From: Zoogloea oleivorans
GTDB taxonomy: Bacteria; Pseudomonadota; Gammaproteobacteria; Burkholderiales; Rhodocyclaceae
Direction: 5' to 3'
DNA length: 45,346 nucleotides
Assembly (NCBI GenBank): GCA_030157785.1
Contig: JAOAUC010000045.1
Span: 1-45,346, forward strand
The position numbers and the translations under genes were made by a program. Under the pieces are notes generated by a model. The model saw nothing but the letters and a program-made list of their open reading frames with translations, made no database searches and was not told where the DNA came from. Shown one piece after another: positions 17,523 to 26,852 of this stretch; the stretch's first letter is position 1, and the number at the start of each line of letters is the position of its first letter.

Positions 17523-18248
17523 TCAGAGGTTGAGCATCAGCTCGTGCTCTTCGGGCAGCGGCAGGAAGCCACGGCTCTGGTAATGGGCGAAAATCGCATC
17601 CACCACTTTTTCGGGTTCGTCGATCACCTGGACCAGGTTCAGGTCGTCCGGGTTGATCATTCCCTCGCTGACCAGGCGGTCTTTGAACCAGTCCAGCAGG
17701 CCGCGCCAGAAGGGTTCGTGGACCAGGATCACCGGGATGTTGCGGCTCTTGCCGGTCTGGATCAGCGTCATCGCTTCGAGCATCTCGTCGAGGGTGCCGA
17801 AGCCGCCGGGCATCACCACGTAGGCCACCGCAAACTTCACGAACATGAACTTGCGCGCGAAGAAGTGCTGGAAGGTTTGCGAGATGTCCTGGTAGGGATT
17901 GGCCTTTTGCTCCATCGGGAGCTGGATATTGAGCCCCACGCTGGGCGACTTGCCGAAATAGGCGCCCTTGTTGGCCGCCTCCATGATGCCCGGGCCGCCA
18001 CCGGAGATCACCGAGAAGCCGGCATCGGAGAGCAGGCGGGCGATTTTTTCGGTTTGCGCGTAGTAGGGATGGTCGGGCTTGGTGCGGGCGCTGCCGAAGA
18101 TCGAGACTGCCGGGCGGATCGGCTTGAGGCGTTCAGTGGCCTCGACGAACTCTGCCATAATCCCGAAGATTCGCCACGACTCCCTGGCCGTGAAGTTCTG
18201 CGCTGCCGTATTCGGCACCATCCGGGGAAGTTTGTTTTTTGCCGTCAT
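17523..18248 (-). CDS. LOG-family TIGR00730 Rossmann-fold protein
   Basis: A 241-aa protein of the LOG family (nucleoside 5'-monophosphate phosphoribohydrolase, cytokinin-activating in some members). The signature MPGGFGTLDEMLEAMTLIQ is intact, preceded by the SVISGGGPGIMEAANKGA nucleotide loop. ATG 18248 is used; the open frame extends to 18308 with a Pro-rich, unconserved stretch. It lies 47 bp upstream of DUF2782 on the same strand and is divergent from polA with only 58 bp between, so the promoters must be close together. Confidence 0.93.
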   Translation of the reverse strand: MTAKNKLPRMVPNTAAQNFTARESWRIFGIMAEFVEATERLKPIRPAVSIFGSARTKPDHPYYAQTEKIARLLSDAGFSVISGGGPGIMEAANKGAYFGKSPSVGLNIQLPMEQKANPYQDISQTFQHFFARKFMFVKFAVAYVVMPGGFGTLDEMLEAMTLIQTGKSRNIPVILVHEPFWRGLLDWFKDRLVSEGMINPDDLNLVQVIDEPEKVVDAIFAHYQSRGFLPLPEEHELMLNL

Positions 18249-18306
18249 TGTTTTTCTGATTGAGGAGTGAGGAGGGAACGGCTGGCCCGCTCCTTCCCGT
18301 TTACCC

Positions 18307-21030
18307 ATGCCGACCCTGCTGCTCGTCGACGGTTCCAGTTACCTGTACCGCGCCTTCCACGCCCTGCCCGATCTGCGTAACTCGGCGGGCGAGCCCACCG
18401 GCGCCGTGCGCGGGGTGTTGTCCATGCTACGTCGCCTCGAATCCGACTACAAGGCGGAATACCGCGCCTGCGTATTCGATGCCAAGGGCAAGACCTTCCG
18501 CGACGACTGGTTTCCCGACTACAAGGCCCAGCGCCCGTCGATGCCCGACGACCTGCGCGCCCAGATCGAGCCGCTGCACGAAGCCGTGCGCGCCGAAGGC
18601 TGGCCGCTGCTGATGGAGGACGGCGTCGAGGCCGACGACGTGATCGGCACGCTGACCCGCCAGGCCGTCGCGGCCGGCTGGGAGGTGGTGATTTCCACCG
18701 GTGACAAGGATCTGACCCAGCTCGTCCAGCCCGGCGTGCGCTGGGTGAACACCATGAGCGAGGAAGTCCTCGACGAGGCTGGGGTGACCGCCAAGTTCGG
18801 CGTGCCGCCGAATCTCATCGTCGATTACCTGACGTTGATCGGCGATACCGTGGACAACGTGCCCGGCGTCGAGAAGTGCGGCCCCAAGACGGCGGTCAAG
18901 TGGCTCACCGAATATGGCACCCTCGACAACCTCATCGCCAATGCCGACAAGGTCGGCGGCAAGGTCGGCGAGAACCTGCGCAAGCACCTGGATTTTCTGC
19001 CCCTCGGCCGCCGTCTGGTTACCGTGGTGACCGACCTGACGCTGCCGGTGACGCTGCCGGAGCTGGCGGCCCGCGAGGACGACAAGGAAGCGCTGGCCGT
19101 CATCTACCGGCGCATGGATTTCAAGGGCTGGCTGAAGGAACTGGAGCTGGGCGTCCATCGCGCCCCGGCTGCCGTGGCCGACGAAGCTGTTGCCGTCGAA
19201 GCCCAGGGCGAGCCCGGCGCCCATCGCAGCGGCTATGAAGTCCTGCTCGACTGGCCCGCTTTCGACGCCTGGCTGGCGAAGATTTCGGCTGCCGAGCTGA
19301 CCGCCTTCGACACCGAAACCACCGGCCTCGATCCGATGGCGTCCACGCTGGTCGGCATGTCCTTCGCCATCGTCGAGGGCGAAGCCGCCTACCTGCCGCT
19401 CAGCCACCATTACGCCGACGCCCCGGCCCAGCTGCCGCTGGCCGAGGTGCTCGCAAAGCTCAAGCCCTGGCTCGAATCCGACGCCCATCGCAAGCTCGGC
19501 CAGAACCTCAAGTACGACTGCCACATCCTTGCCAACCACGGCATCGCGCTGGCCGGGATTGCGGAAGACACGCTGCTTGAATCCTACGTGCTGGAAAGCG
19601 ACAAGTCCCACGACATGGATTCGCTGGCCAGCCGCCATCTGGGCCTCAAGACGCTCACCTACACCGAGGTGTGCGGCAAGGGTGCCAAGCAGATCGGCTT
19701 CGGCGAGGTCGACCTGGCCCGCGCCACCGAATACGCGGCCGAAGACGCCGACATCACCCTGCGCCTGCACCACAACCTGGCTGCCCAGCTGGCCGTCGAG
19801 CCCGCCCTTGCCGCGCTGTACCGTGACATCGAGCTGCCCACCGCGCGAGTGCTCTTCGAGATGGAGCGCACCGGCGTACTGATCGACGCCTTCCTGCTCG
19901 CCCAGCATTCCGAAGAGCTCGGCCGCCGCCTCTACGACCTGGAAAACGAAGCCTACGTGCTGGCCGGCCAGCCCTTCAACCTGGGCTCGCCCAAGCAGCT
20001 TGGCGAAATCCTGTTCACCAAGCTCGGCCTGCCGGTGGTGAAGAAAACCGCTACCGGCCAACCGTCGACGGATGAGGACGTGCTGTCGCAACTGGCCGAC
20101 GACTATCCGCTGCCCAAGCTGCTGCTTGAGCACCGCAGCCTCGCCAAGCTGAAGAATACCTACACCGACAAGCTGCCGCAGATGGTCAACCCGAAGACCG
20201 GCCGCGTGCACACCAGCTACAGCCAGGCCGTGGCGGTCACTGGGCGTCTTGCCAGCACCGAGCCCAACCTGCAGAACATTCCCATCCGCACGCCGGAAGG
20301 GCGCCGCATCCGCGCGGCCTTCATCGCCCCGCAGGGCCACGCCATCATCTCGGCCGACTACTCGCAGATCGAGCTGCGCATCATGGCCCACCTGTCCGGC
20401 GACAAGGGCCTGCTGGATGCCTTCGCCAAGGGGGAAGACGTGCACCGCGCCACCGCCGGCGAGATCTTCGGCGTGACGCCGCTGGAAGTGACCAGCGAGC
20501 AGCGCCGCTACGCCAAAGTGATCAACTTCGGCCTGATCTACGGCATGAGCGCCCATGGTCTGGCCAAGAACCTGGGCATCGACCGGGTCGCTGCCGCCAA
20601 CTACATCGAACGCTACTTCGTGCGCTACCCGGGCGTCGCCGCCTACATGGAGCGCACCCGCCTGGAGGCCAAGACCCAGGGCTACGTCGAGACCGTGTTT
20701 GGCCGGCGACTCCACTTGCCAGACATCCGTGCCCAGCAGGTTGGCCGCCGCCAGGGCGCCGAGCGGGCCGCCATCAACGCGCCGATGCAGGGCACCGCTG
20801 CCGACCTGATCAAGAAGGCGATGATTGCCACCTCGAAGTGGTTGAAGGAATCCGGCGTCAAGTCGCGCCTGCTCCTGCAGGTGCACGACGAACTGGTGCT
20901 CGAAGTGCCGGACGACGAGATCGCCCTGATTCGCGAGCAACTGCCGAAACTGATGGCCGGCGTGGCGCAACTTTCCGTGCCGCTGGTTGCCGAAGTCGGC
21001 GTAGGCAAGAACTGGGACGAGGCCCATTGA
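18307..21030 (+). CDS. polA: DNA polymerase I
   Basis: A 907-aa repair and Okazaki-fragment-processing polymerase with three domains. The 5'-3' exonuclease is at residues 1-290 (LLVDGSSYLYRAFHALP, STGDKDLTQLV). An active-looking 3'-5' proofreading domain covers about 305-490 (FDTETTGLDP, EDTLLESYVLE). Polymerase A spans 500-907 (SADYSQIELRIMAHLSGD, RRYAKVINFGLIYGMS, QVHDELVLEVPDDE). All metal-binding acids of the proofreading site appear present, so it is the full-length E. coli type. No Shine-Dalgarno is seen directly before ATG 18307; a GAGGAGTGAGGAGG purine run lies about 30 bp upstream. Confidence 0.98.
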   Translation: MPTLLLVDGSSYLYRAFHALPDLRNSAGEPTGAVRGVLSMLRRLESDYKAEYRACVFDAKGKTFRDDWFPDYKAQRPSMPDDLRAQIEPLHEAVRAEGWPLLMEDGVEADDVIGTLTRQAVAAGWEVVISTGDKDLTQLVQPGVRWVNTMSEEVLDEAGVTAKFGVPPNLIVDYLTLIGDTVDNVPGVEKCGPKTAVKWLTEYGTLDNLIANADKVGGKVGENLRKHLDFLPLGRRLVTVVTDLTLPVTLPELAAREDDKEALAVIYRRMDFKGWLKELELGVHRAPAAVADEAVAVEAQGEPGAHRSGYEVLLDWPAFDAWLAKISAAELTAFDTETTGLDPMASTLVGMSFAIVEGEAAYLPLSHHYADAPAQLPLAEVLAKLKPWLESDAHRKLGQNLKYDCHILANHGIALAGIAEDTLLESYVLESDKSHDMDSLASRHLGLKTLTYTEVCGKGAKQIGFGEVDLARATEYAAEDADITLRLHHNLAAQLAVEPALAALYRDIELPTARVLFEMERTGVLIDAFLLAQHSEELGRRLYDLENEAYVLAGQPFNLGSPKQLGEILFTKLGLPVVKKTATGQPSTDEDVLSQLADDYPLPKLLLEHRSLAKLKNTYTDKLPQMVNPKTGRVHTSYSQAVAVTGRLASTEPNLQNIPIRTPEGRRIRAAFIAPQGHAIISADYSQIELRIMAHLSGDKGLLDAFAKGEDVHRATAGEIFGVTPLEVTSEQRRYAKVINFGLIYGMSAHGLAKNLGIDRVAAANYIERYFVRYPGVAAYMERTRLEAKTQGYVETVFGRRLHLPDIRAQQVGRRQGAERAAINAPMQGTAADLIKKAMIATSKWLKESGVKSRLLLQVHDELVLEVPDDEIALIREQLPKLMAGVAQLSVPLVAEVGVGKNWDEAH

Positions 21031-21074
21031 GCGGCCGCCTCCCTTGCCCCTCCGGAACCAGGAAACCCCCGTCC

Positions 21075-21584
21075 ATGTACCACCGCTTCACCCTGTTGCT
21101 CTGCACGCTGCTTCTGGCCGCCTGCAGCAGCGCGTCCAAGCCCAAGGACGACAGTTACCGGCTCGAGAGTTTCGCGCCCGACTCGCCCTATGAGCAGTCC
21201 TTCGAGCTGTCGCCGAGTGCCGCCTGCGAAGCCGGCCGGCGGGCCCTGCTGAGCCAGGGCTACCAGATCGAGGAAAGCAAGGTCGATTCGATGCGGGCCC
21301 GCAAGTTCTTTCAGCCCGACCGGAGTACCCAGGTGCAGCTGACCTTCAGCCTGTCCTGTCTTGTTGAGGGCGACGGCTCGGCCGTCTACGCCAACGTGCG
21401 CCAGCTCCGCGAGGAGCTCAAGGCCGGCTCGGCCAGCACCGGCCTCAGCGTGGCGGGCATCGGCTCCCTGTCGCTGCCCTTTGGCGGCAACAACGAATCC
21501 CTGGTCAAGGTCGGCGAGGAAACCGTCACCGACGCCGAGTTCTACGGGCGCTTCTTCGCCCTCATGCAATCCTTTATCCGCTAA
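21075..21584 (+). CDS. DUF2242-type outer-membrane lipoprotein
   Basis: A 169-aa protein with a lipoprotein signal peptide and lipobox LLAAC (Cys17), followed by SSASKPKDD; lacking Asp at +2, it should go to the outer membrane. The body contains ACEAGRRALLSQGYQIEESKVDS and a strand-rich QVQLTFSLSCLV, which fits the DUF2242 family as I remember it. It lies 44 bp after polA. Its TAA shares a base with the transglycosylase ATG (TAATG), so the two are translationally coupled and may act together on the cell envelope. Confidence 0.75.
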   Translation: MYHRFTLLLCTLLLAACSSASKPKDDSYRLESFAPDSPYEQSFELSPSAACEAGRRALLSQGYQIEESKVDSMRARKFFQPDRSTQVQLTFSLSCLVEGDGSAVYANVRQLREELKAGSASTGLSVAGIGSLSLPFGGNNESLVKVGEETVTDAEFYGRFFALMQSFIR

Positions 21585-22897
21585 TGAAATCGACCATCAA
21601 TGCTGCTGTAGGGGCAACTTGTAGGGGCGACTTCAGTCGCCCATCGGACTCCGGTCAACGGCTTGCCTGTGATCGACGAAAAGGCGGGCGACTGAAGTCG
21701 CCCCTACTGGCCATTGCGCTGTTGCTTGCCTCTGCCGCCCAGGCCGCCCAGGCCGCCGACGCGCCCGACCCGGCCCGCTTCGCCGCCTGCCTGTCCGAAC
21801 TGAAAGCCGGCGCGGCAGGCCGTGGCGTGTCGGGGCCGTCTTACGAGCGCATCACCGCCAGCCTCGTGCCCGACATGAAGGTGCTCGACTTCCTCGATTA
21901 CCAGCCCGAGTTCCGCACCCCGATCTGGGATTACCTGTCGGGTCTGGTGGATGAAGAACGCGTCGCCGACGGCAAGGCCCTGCACAAGCAGTGGGCCGAG
22001 GTGCTGGCCGCCGCGTCGGCCCGCTACAAGGTCGATCCGGCCACGGTGGTGGCGGTGTGGGGCGTGGAGAGCAACTTCGGGCGCAACTTCGGCCAGCGTT
22101 CGCTGCTCACGTCGTTGTCCACGCTGTCCTGCTACGGGCGGCGTCAGGCTTATTTCCGCGGCGAGTTCTACGATGCGCTGAAGATCGTCGATTCCGGCGA
22201 CGTGAAGGCCGAGCAACTGGTCGGCTCGTGGGCCGGCGCTTTTGGCCACACCCAGTTCATGCCCTCCACTTTCCTGCGTCTGGCGGTCGATTTTGACGGC
22301 GACGGCCGCCGTGATCTGGTCGGCAGCATTCCCGATGCGCTGGCGTCCACCGCCAACTTCCTGCACAAGGCCGGCTGGCGCGAGGGCGAAACGTGGGGTT
22401 ATGAGGTTCAGCTGCCCGCCGGCTTTGACGCCAGCCTGGCCGGCCGCCGCAACAAGCAGGCGGTAGCCAGCTGGAGCGCCCGCGGCGTCAAGCGCATCGA
22501 CGGCAGCCCGCTGCCCGCCAGCGAGGCCCCGGCCGGTGTGTTGCTGCCGGCGGGTCCGCGTGGTCCGGCCTTTCTGGTGTTCCGCAATTTCGACGCGATC
22601 TACGGCTACAACGCCGCCGAGAGCTACGCGCTGGCGATCGCCCATTTGTCGGATCGCCTGAAGGGCGGCCAGCCCTTCACGACCCCGTGGCCGACCGACG
22701 ACCTCGGTCTGTCCCGGGCCGAACGCCGCGAACTACAAACCCTGCTGATCGCCCGCGGCCACGCCATCGGCACCGTGGATGGCATGCTCGGCGACGCCAG
22801 CCGGGCAGCCATCCGGGTCGAACAGCAGCGCCTTGGCCACAACGTTGATGGGCGTGCCGGCCAAAAGCTCCTCACCGCCCTGCGCGGCCCCCGCTGA
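21584..22897 (+). CDS. Lytic murein transglycosylase, MltB type, with C-terminal peptidoglycan-binding domain
   Basis: A 437-aa exported enzyme that cleaves the MurNAc-GlcNAc bond of murein non-hydrolytically. The catalytic Glu is in VWGVESNFGRNFG. SWAGAFGHTQFMPSTF and the LVGSIPDALASTANFLHKAGWR segment confirm the MltB/Slt70-like lysozyme fold. Residues 370-437 (LQTLLIARGHAIGTVDGMLGDAS) form a PG_binding_1 domain. ATG 21584 is coupled to the upstream lipoprotein stop. The N-terminus is odd: codons 9-41 are made of an inserted palindromic repeat, and the hydrophobic signal core (LAIALLLASAAQA) follows only after it. A CTG at 21692 could be an alternative start. Confidence 0.9.
   Translation: MKSTINAAVGATCRGDFSRPSDSGQRLACDRRKGGRLKSPLLAIALLLASAAQAAQAADAPDPARFAACLSELKAGAAGRGVSGPSYERITASLVPDMKVLDFLDYQPEFRTPIWDYLSGLVDEERVADGKALHKQWAEVLAAASARYKVDPATVVAVWGVESNFGRNFGQRSLLTSLSTLSCYGRRQAYFRGEFYDALKIVDSGDVKAEQLVGSWAGAFGHTQFMPSTFLRLAVDFDGDGRRDLVGSIPDALASTANFLHKAGWREGETWGYEVQLPAGFDASLAGRRNKQAVASWSARGVKRIDGSPLPASEAPAGVLLPAGPRGPAFLVFRNFDAIYGYNAAESYALAIAHLSDRLKGGQPFTTPWPTDDLGLSRAERRELQTLLIARGHAIGTVDGMLGDASRAAIRVEQQRLGHNVDGRAGQKLLTALRGPR
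21608..21706. repeat. REP-type palindromic doublet inserted in frame in the signal-peptide region
   Basis: The arms 21621-21642 and 21686-21707 are perfect 22-bp inverted repeats (GTAGGGGCGACTTCAGTCGC followed by CC, and its complement), and each arm is itself nearly palindromic. A truncated direct copy, GTAGGGGCAACTT, abuts the left arm at 21608-21620. Arms of this look, GTAGGxGCGACTxxAGTCGC, are common dispersed REP sequences in gamma- and betaproteobacteria. The 99-nt span from 21608 to 21706 is exactly 33 codons of the transglycosylase frame. Confidence 0.88.
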
Positions 22898-23216
22898 ACA
22901 GAACTGACGACCGGAACGGCTGCATGCCTTGAGCCGGGGGGGAGCCGCCAGGCTGGATTTGTCGGAATTTCTTACACTTCTTGGGGCCGCTTCTTGTGCG
23001 GATCATCGCCGTGGTGGTCTGGTCATTTGGCATGGCGATTTGTTTTTGACGACAAGTGGCTGATTGTTTAAAAAAATTTACATTTCGGGAGAATTGTTTG
23101 GCTTTTTGATGTGACCCCGGGCGCATTAATTGCATGGTGGCGAGCTCGTTTTCATATTCACATCGGATGGCTGCGGCAACTTGCCGTGCCTGTCCGGTCA
23201 ACACGGGATTCAAACC
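22898..23216. other. Intergenic region before the PEP-CTERM protease, with a candidate promoter
   Basis: This 319-bp stretch holds no convincing gene. Its right half is much richer in A+T than its surroundings (TTTAAAAAAATTTACATTT around 23067-23085). TTGACG at 23046-23051, a 17-bp spacer and TAAAAA at 23069-23074 make a plausible sigma-70 promoter pointing at the protease, which would give a leader of about 135 nt. No terminator was found after the transglycosylase. Confidence 0.4.
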
Positions 23217-24209
23217 ATGCACCTTCAGCAGCAGAATCGGGTTGCGCATTTCGTGCGCGTCGCACTCAAGGGTGGCGTCGTGGCCACCTGTCTGGCCTTT
23301 GGTTCGGCCGCCCAGGCGGGTATCGCCTTTCAGTTCAATTTCTCCGGTGCATTTACCGACGGCGCCAACAATGATGCCGCCCAGCAAGGGGCCATGGTCA
23401 CGGCCGGCAATCTGTTCTCGAACATGTTCGGCAACTATTTCAGTAACAGCGGCACGATCGTGCTGAATGCCTCGGGCTCTGACGATCCCCTGAGCAATAC
23501 CCTGGCGTCGGCCAGTTCGGCAGTCGTAGACAGTGGTGCGGCGGGGCTCGTGGGATCGGTTGTCCGTGACAAGCTGCTGACCGGCATCGACAAGAATGGC
23601 GCCACAGCGGACGGCAGTGTTGACGTGAATTTCGGCGCGGCCTGGCAGCTGGATCCCAACGCGTTGGTCTTGGGCTCCGAGTTCGATTTCTATGCCGCAG
23701 TCTTTCACGAACTCACGCATGCTCTCGGGTTTGCCTCGACGATCGATCCCGTGCCGGGTGGCAACCCGTACTTTCCTAATCAGTGGAGTGCTTACGACAC
23801 CTTCCTGCGCGACAAAAATGGCAACGTCATCATCGATGCCGGCTTCAACCTGAATCAGGTCATCTTTGATACGGCCAGCGTCGGCGGAACAGGCAATGGG
23901 GTGTACTTCGGTGGGACCAACGCCGTGGCTGCCAACGGCGGCAACCCGGTGGCGCTTTACAGCCCGACGACCTTCGATCAGGGCAGCAGCGTAAGCCATC
24001 TGGACAAGAACGTTTTCCCCAGCGACATGATGAAGCACGACCGGGATTTCGGCCCGCAGGAAGCACGTGACTACAGCCTTGTTGAAGTCGGCATCCTGAC
24101 GGACCTCGGTTACACCCGGACTGTCGCGAACAACGTACCGGAGCCGGCCAGCCTGGCCCTGGTTCTTGCCGGCGTGGGTGGTTTGCTTGCCCGTCGCCGC
24201 AAGGCCTGA
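23217..24209 (+). CDS. Secreted PEP-CTERM metalloprotease (NF038122-like)
   Basis: A 330-aa exported protein with an N-terminal signal peptide (VALKGGVVATCLAFGSAAQA). The zinc-protease motif HELTHALGF is near residue 165, in the HExxHxxGF context. The C-terminus is a textbook PEP-CTERM sorting tag: VPEPASLALVLAGVGG then LLARRRKA. It would be exported and processed at the membrane by an exosortase, which is not in this window. ATG 23217 is chosen to begin just before the signal peptide; the frame is open upstream to 23130. Composition is less GC-biased than its neighbours, common for secreted Asn/Ser/Thr-rich proteins. It ends 20 bp before a strong terminator. Confidence 0.85.
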   Translation: MHLQQQNRVAHFVRVALKGGVVATCLAFGSAAQAGIAFQFNFSGAFTDGANNDAAQQGAMVTAGNLFSNMFGNYFSNSGTIVLNASGSDDPLSNTLASASSAVVDSGAAGLVGSVVRDKLLTGIDKNGATADGSVDVNFGAAWQLDPNALVLGSEFDFYAAVFHELTHALGFASTIDPVPGGNPYFPNQWSAYDTFLRDKNGNVIIDAGFNLNQVIFDTASVGGTGNGVYFGGTNAVAANGGNPVALYSPTTFDQGSSVSHLDKNVFPSDMMKHDRDFGPQEARDYSLVEVGILTDLGYTRTVANNVPEPASLALVLAGVGGLLARRRKA

Positions 24210-24229
24210 TGCCATTGCGCAGTGTGATG

Positions 24230-24260
24230 ACGGGATCCCGGCAACGGGGTCCCGTTTTTT
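24230..24260 (+). terminator. Intrinsic terminator after the PEP-CTERM protease
   Basis: An 11-bp stem, ACGGGATCCCG (24230-24240) with CGGGGTCCCGT (24245-24255) and one T-G pair, closes a GCAA tetraloop and runs into a six-T tract. It ends the protease transcript just before the next gene. Confidence 0.92.
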
Positions 24261-24280
24261 CATCCGGGCGAATCTGCGCT

Positions 24281-24820
24281 ATGCCTAAGCTGCGCAGATA
24301 TGTGTTGTCCGGTTTTCTGAGTGCCTTCCTGTGTCTGATCGGTGGTGGCGCAATGGCTGCTGAACGCAGCTTCGCGGCGGGTGGCCCGCCTCTGAACTAT
24401 CGGCTCGATGAACTCAGCGTACGCTTGCTGCGACAGCCCGGCCATGGTTTGCCTGGTTTGCGGGTAAGCCTTGCGGGGACGGGGGCTGCCCTGCTGGAGC
24501 GCGATGGCCAGAAACGCCACTTTTCCTATCCGGTCAAGGATTTGCTGGCCCTGGTGAATGAGCTTTACCGGATTCGCTTCTTCGAACTGCCGACGACCTA
24601 CGCTACGAAATATTCGGTCTTCATCAAGGAAGATGGCCTGCTCGGCACGCAAGGATTGCGGATGTCGGATGCGTCCAGCACCCGCGTCTGCTTTGCCGTG
24701 GCCGGCTACGAGAAGTGTGTCAGCTATGGCGCAGATGGACCCCGCGAACTGGAGGAGATTGTGGTGCACATCCTGGCCGACGCCGAGCGTTTGGTGACTC
24801 CCGGCTTGCCCAAGCCCTAA
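24281..24820 (+). CDS. Exported protein of unknown function
   Basis: A 179-aa protein with a signal peptide (MPKLRRYVLSGFLSAFLCLIGGGAMA, cleavage before AERSF). The mature part has mixed alpha/beta character, with VSLAGTGAALLERDGQKRHF and LLALVNELYRIRFFELP. Two cysteines (RVCFAVAGYEKCVSYG) could form a disulfide. I do not recognise a family. ATG 24281 is just 20 bp beyond the upstream terminator, so its promoter must be within or very near that hairpin, or it depends on read-through. An upstream in-frame start would lie inside the terminator and is rejected. Confidence 0.65.
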   Translation: MPKLRRYVLSGFLSAFLCLIGGGAMAAERSFAAGGPPLNYRLDELSVRLLRQPGHGLPGLRVSLAGTGAALLERDGQKRHFSYPVKDLLALVNELYRIRFFELPTTYATKYSVFIKEDGLLGTQGLRMSDASSTRVCFAVAGYEKCVSYGADGPRELEEIVVHILADAERLVTPGLPKP

Positions 24821-24880
24821 GCTGGTTTTATCGTGGCATTGCCCGGGTGCGGGTGGCGCCCGCCGTTTTACAATACGCGG

Positions 24881-25726
24881 ATGCCTACCCGACACCCTTC
24901 CCATCCCGGCGCCTCGCCCCTTGGCAAACCCGTTGCCTATGCCGAGCATTACGCGCCCGAGTTGCTCTTTCCCATCGCCCGCCAGGGCAAGCGCGACGAG
25001 ATCGGCATTGCGCCGGCCGCGCTGCCTTTCATCGGTGAAGACCTGTGGAACGCCTATGAGCTCTCCTGGCTCGACCCCCGCGGCAAGCCGGTGGTGGCCC
25101 TGGCGAGCTTCCGGGTGCCGGCCGACTCGCCCAACCTGATCGAGTCCAAGTCCTTCAAGCTCTACCTGAACTCCTTCAACCAGACCAAGGTGGCCAGCGT
25201 TGCCGAACTGGGCAAGACCCTCGCCCGCGATCTTTCCGACGCCGCCGGCGCCCAGGTGGCGGTGCAGGTCGAGCCCCTGAGCACGCGCCCCGAGCGCAGC
25301 ATCGGCTATCCGGAAGGGGTGCTCCTCGACACCCTCGACATCGACATCGACTGCTACGCGCCGAACCCGGCCCTGCTGTCTGCCGACCATAGCCAGGCGG
25401 AAGTGGGCGAGACCCTGTATTCCCACCTGCTCAAGTCCAACTGCCTGGTTACCGGCCAGCCGGACTGGGGCATGCTGGTGGTGCGCTACTACGGCGCGCC
25501 CATCGACCGGGAAGGCCTGCTGCGCTACATCGTGTCCTTCCGCCAGCACAACGAATTCCACGAGCAGTGCGTCGAGCGGGTTTTCGTGGACATCCTGCGC
25601 CAGTGCCAGCCGACGGCCTTGTCTGTGTGGGCCCGCTACACCCGCCGCGGCGGGCTCGACATCAACCCCTATCGCCGCACGCCGGGCCTGCCCGCGCCAA
25701 CGCCCCTCGCCGAAATCCGCCAATGA
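24881..25726 (+). CDS. queF: NADPH-dependent preQ0 (7-cyano-7-deazaguanine) reductase QueF, two-domain type
   Basis: A 281-aa enzyme that reduces the nitrile of preQ0 to preQ1 in queuosine biosynthesis. The QueF motif [14 protein letters not shown] lies in the N-terminal half. The catalytic Cys sits in [14 protein letters not shown], followed by the substrate-binding [17 protein letters not shown]. Length matches E. coli QueF (282 aa), the long tunnelling-fold type. ATG 24881 is chosen for that length. The stop overlaps murB (ATGA). No other queuosine gene is near. Confidence 0.96.
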   Translation: MPTRHPSHPGASPLGKPVAYAEHYAPELLFPIARQGKRDEIGIAPAALPFIGEDLWNAYELSWLDPRGKPVVALASFRVPADSPNLIESKSFKLYLNSFNQTKVASVAELGKTLARDLSDAAGAQVAVQVEPLSTRPERSIGYPEGVLLDTLDIDIDCYAPNPALLSADHSQAEVGETLYSHLLKSNCLVTGQPDWGMLVVRYYGAPIDREGLLRYIVSFRQHNEFHEQCVERVFVDILRQCQPTALSVWARYTRRGGLDINPYRRTPGLPAPTPLAEIRQ

Positions 25727-26772
25727 ACCACGTGACCGCCAGCGCCGACCTGCTCCGCCAGAACGTCGCCCTCGATACCTTCAACACCCTGCGCCTGCCG
25801 GCCCGCGCCGCCTGGTTTGCCGCGGTGGACAACGTGGACGGTCTGCGCGCCATTCTTGACGACCCGCGCATCGAGGGCCTGCCGCGGCTGGTCATCGGCG
25901 GCGGTTCCAACCTGGTGCTGGCCGGCGATTTTCCGGGCCTGGTGCTGCACGTCGCCTTCCACGGCCGCACCCGCGTGCAGGAAGACGCCGAGGCTTTCTA
26001 CATCCGCGCCGGCGGTGGCGAGAACTGGCACGACTTCGTGCGCTGGACGCTGGAAATGGGCTGGCCGGGCCTCGAAAACCTGTCGCTGATTCCCGGCACG
26101 GTGGGCGCTGCGCCGGTGCAGAACATCGGTGCCTACGGTCTCGAGATGGCCGAGTATTTCTACAGCCTGCGCGCCTACGACCTCGAAACCGGCAAAACAG
26201 TGGGTTTCGACAAGCGTGACTGCGCCTTCGGCTACCGGGACAGCTTTTTCAAGCAGGCAGGCAAAGGGCGCTACCTGATCGCCGCGGTCACCTTCCGCCT
26301 GCCCAAGAAATGGAAGCCCGTCACCGGCTACGCCGATGTGAGCCGTGAGCTGGAAGCGCAAGGCATTGCCGCGCCGACCCCGCTGCAGCTCTCGGACGCC
26401 GTCATCGCCGTGCGCCGCAGGAAGCTGCCCGACCCCGCCGAGATCGGCAATGTCGGCAGCTTTTTCAAGAACCCGGTGGTGAGTGCCGAAGAGCACGCCC
26501 GCCTGGCGGCAGCCCACCCCGGCCTGCCCAGCTACCCGCAGGCCGACGGCCGGGTGAAGCTGGCGGCCGGCTGGCTCATCGAGCAGGCCGGCTGGAAGGG
26601 GCGTCGCCTCGGCCCGGTGGGCTGCTACGAGAAGCAGGCCCTGGTGCTGGTCAATCACGGCGGGGCGACCGGTGCCGACGTGCTGGCGACCAGCGCCGCG
26701 GTACGCCTGGATGTGCGCACGCGCTTTGGTGTCGATCTCGAGCCGGAGCCGGTTTTCGTCGGATCGGCCTGA
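25723..26772 (+). CDS. murB: UDP-N-acetylenolpyruvoylglucosamine reductase MurB
   Basis: A 349-aa FAD enzyme of cytoplasmic peptidoglycan synthesis, type I (long, E. coli-like, with the extra loop). It has the FAD-binding segments [19 protein letters not shown] and [21 protein letters not shown]. The Tyr/Arg/Ser catalytic region is [12 protein letters not shown] and the C-terminal domain has [12 protein letters not shown]. It is translationally coupled to queF by a 4-bp overlap. Confidence 0.97.
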   Translation: MNHVTASADLLRQNVALDTFNTLRLPARAAWFAAVDNVDGLRAILDDPRIEGLPRLVIGGGSNLVLAGDFPGLVLHVAFHGRTRVQEDAEAFYIRAGGGENWHDFVRWTLEMGWPGLENLSLIPGTVGAAPVQNIGAYGLEMAEYFYSLRAYDLETGKTVGFDKRDCAFGYRDSFFKQAGKGRYLIAAVTFRLPKKWKPVTGYADVSRELEAQGIAAPTPLQLSDAVIAVRRRKLPDPAEIGNVGSFFKNPVVSAEEHARLAAAHPGLPSYPQADGRVKLAAGWLIEQAGWKGRRLGPVGCYEKQALVLVNHGGATGADVLATSAAVRLDVRTRFGVDLEPEPVFVGSA

Positions 26773-26852
26773 GGCGGATTTCCATGCCGCCCTAAAGGTT
26801 TTCGGAGCCGTGCCGAAAGAACGGGGATCCTGATCGAAACCCGGAGAAGACG

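Noticed and set aside
18427..21027. 866-codon minus-strand frame opposite polA
   Set aside because: A mirror frame of polA caused by codon bias at high GC. It has no ribosome site or domains.
24849..24870. GCGGG/CCCGC hairpin followed by CGTTTTA as a terminator after the exported-protein gene
   Set aside because: The stem is only 5 bp, with four T after a CG step; too weak to list.
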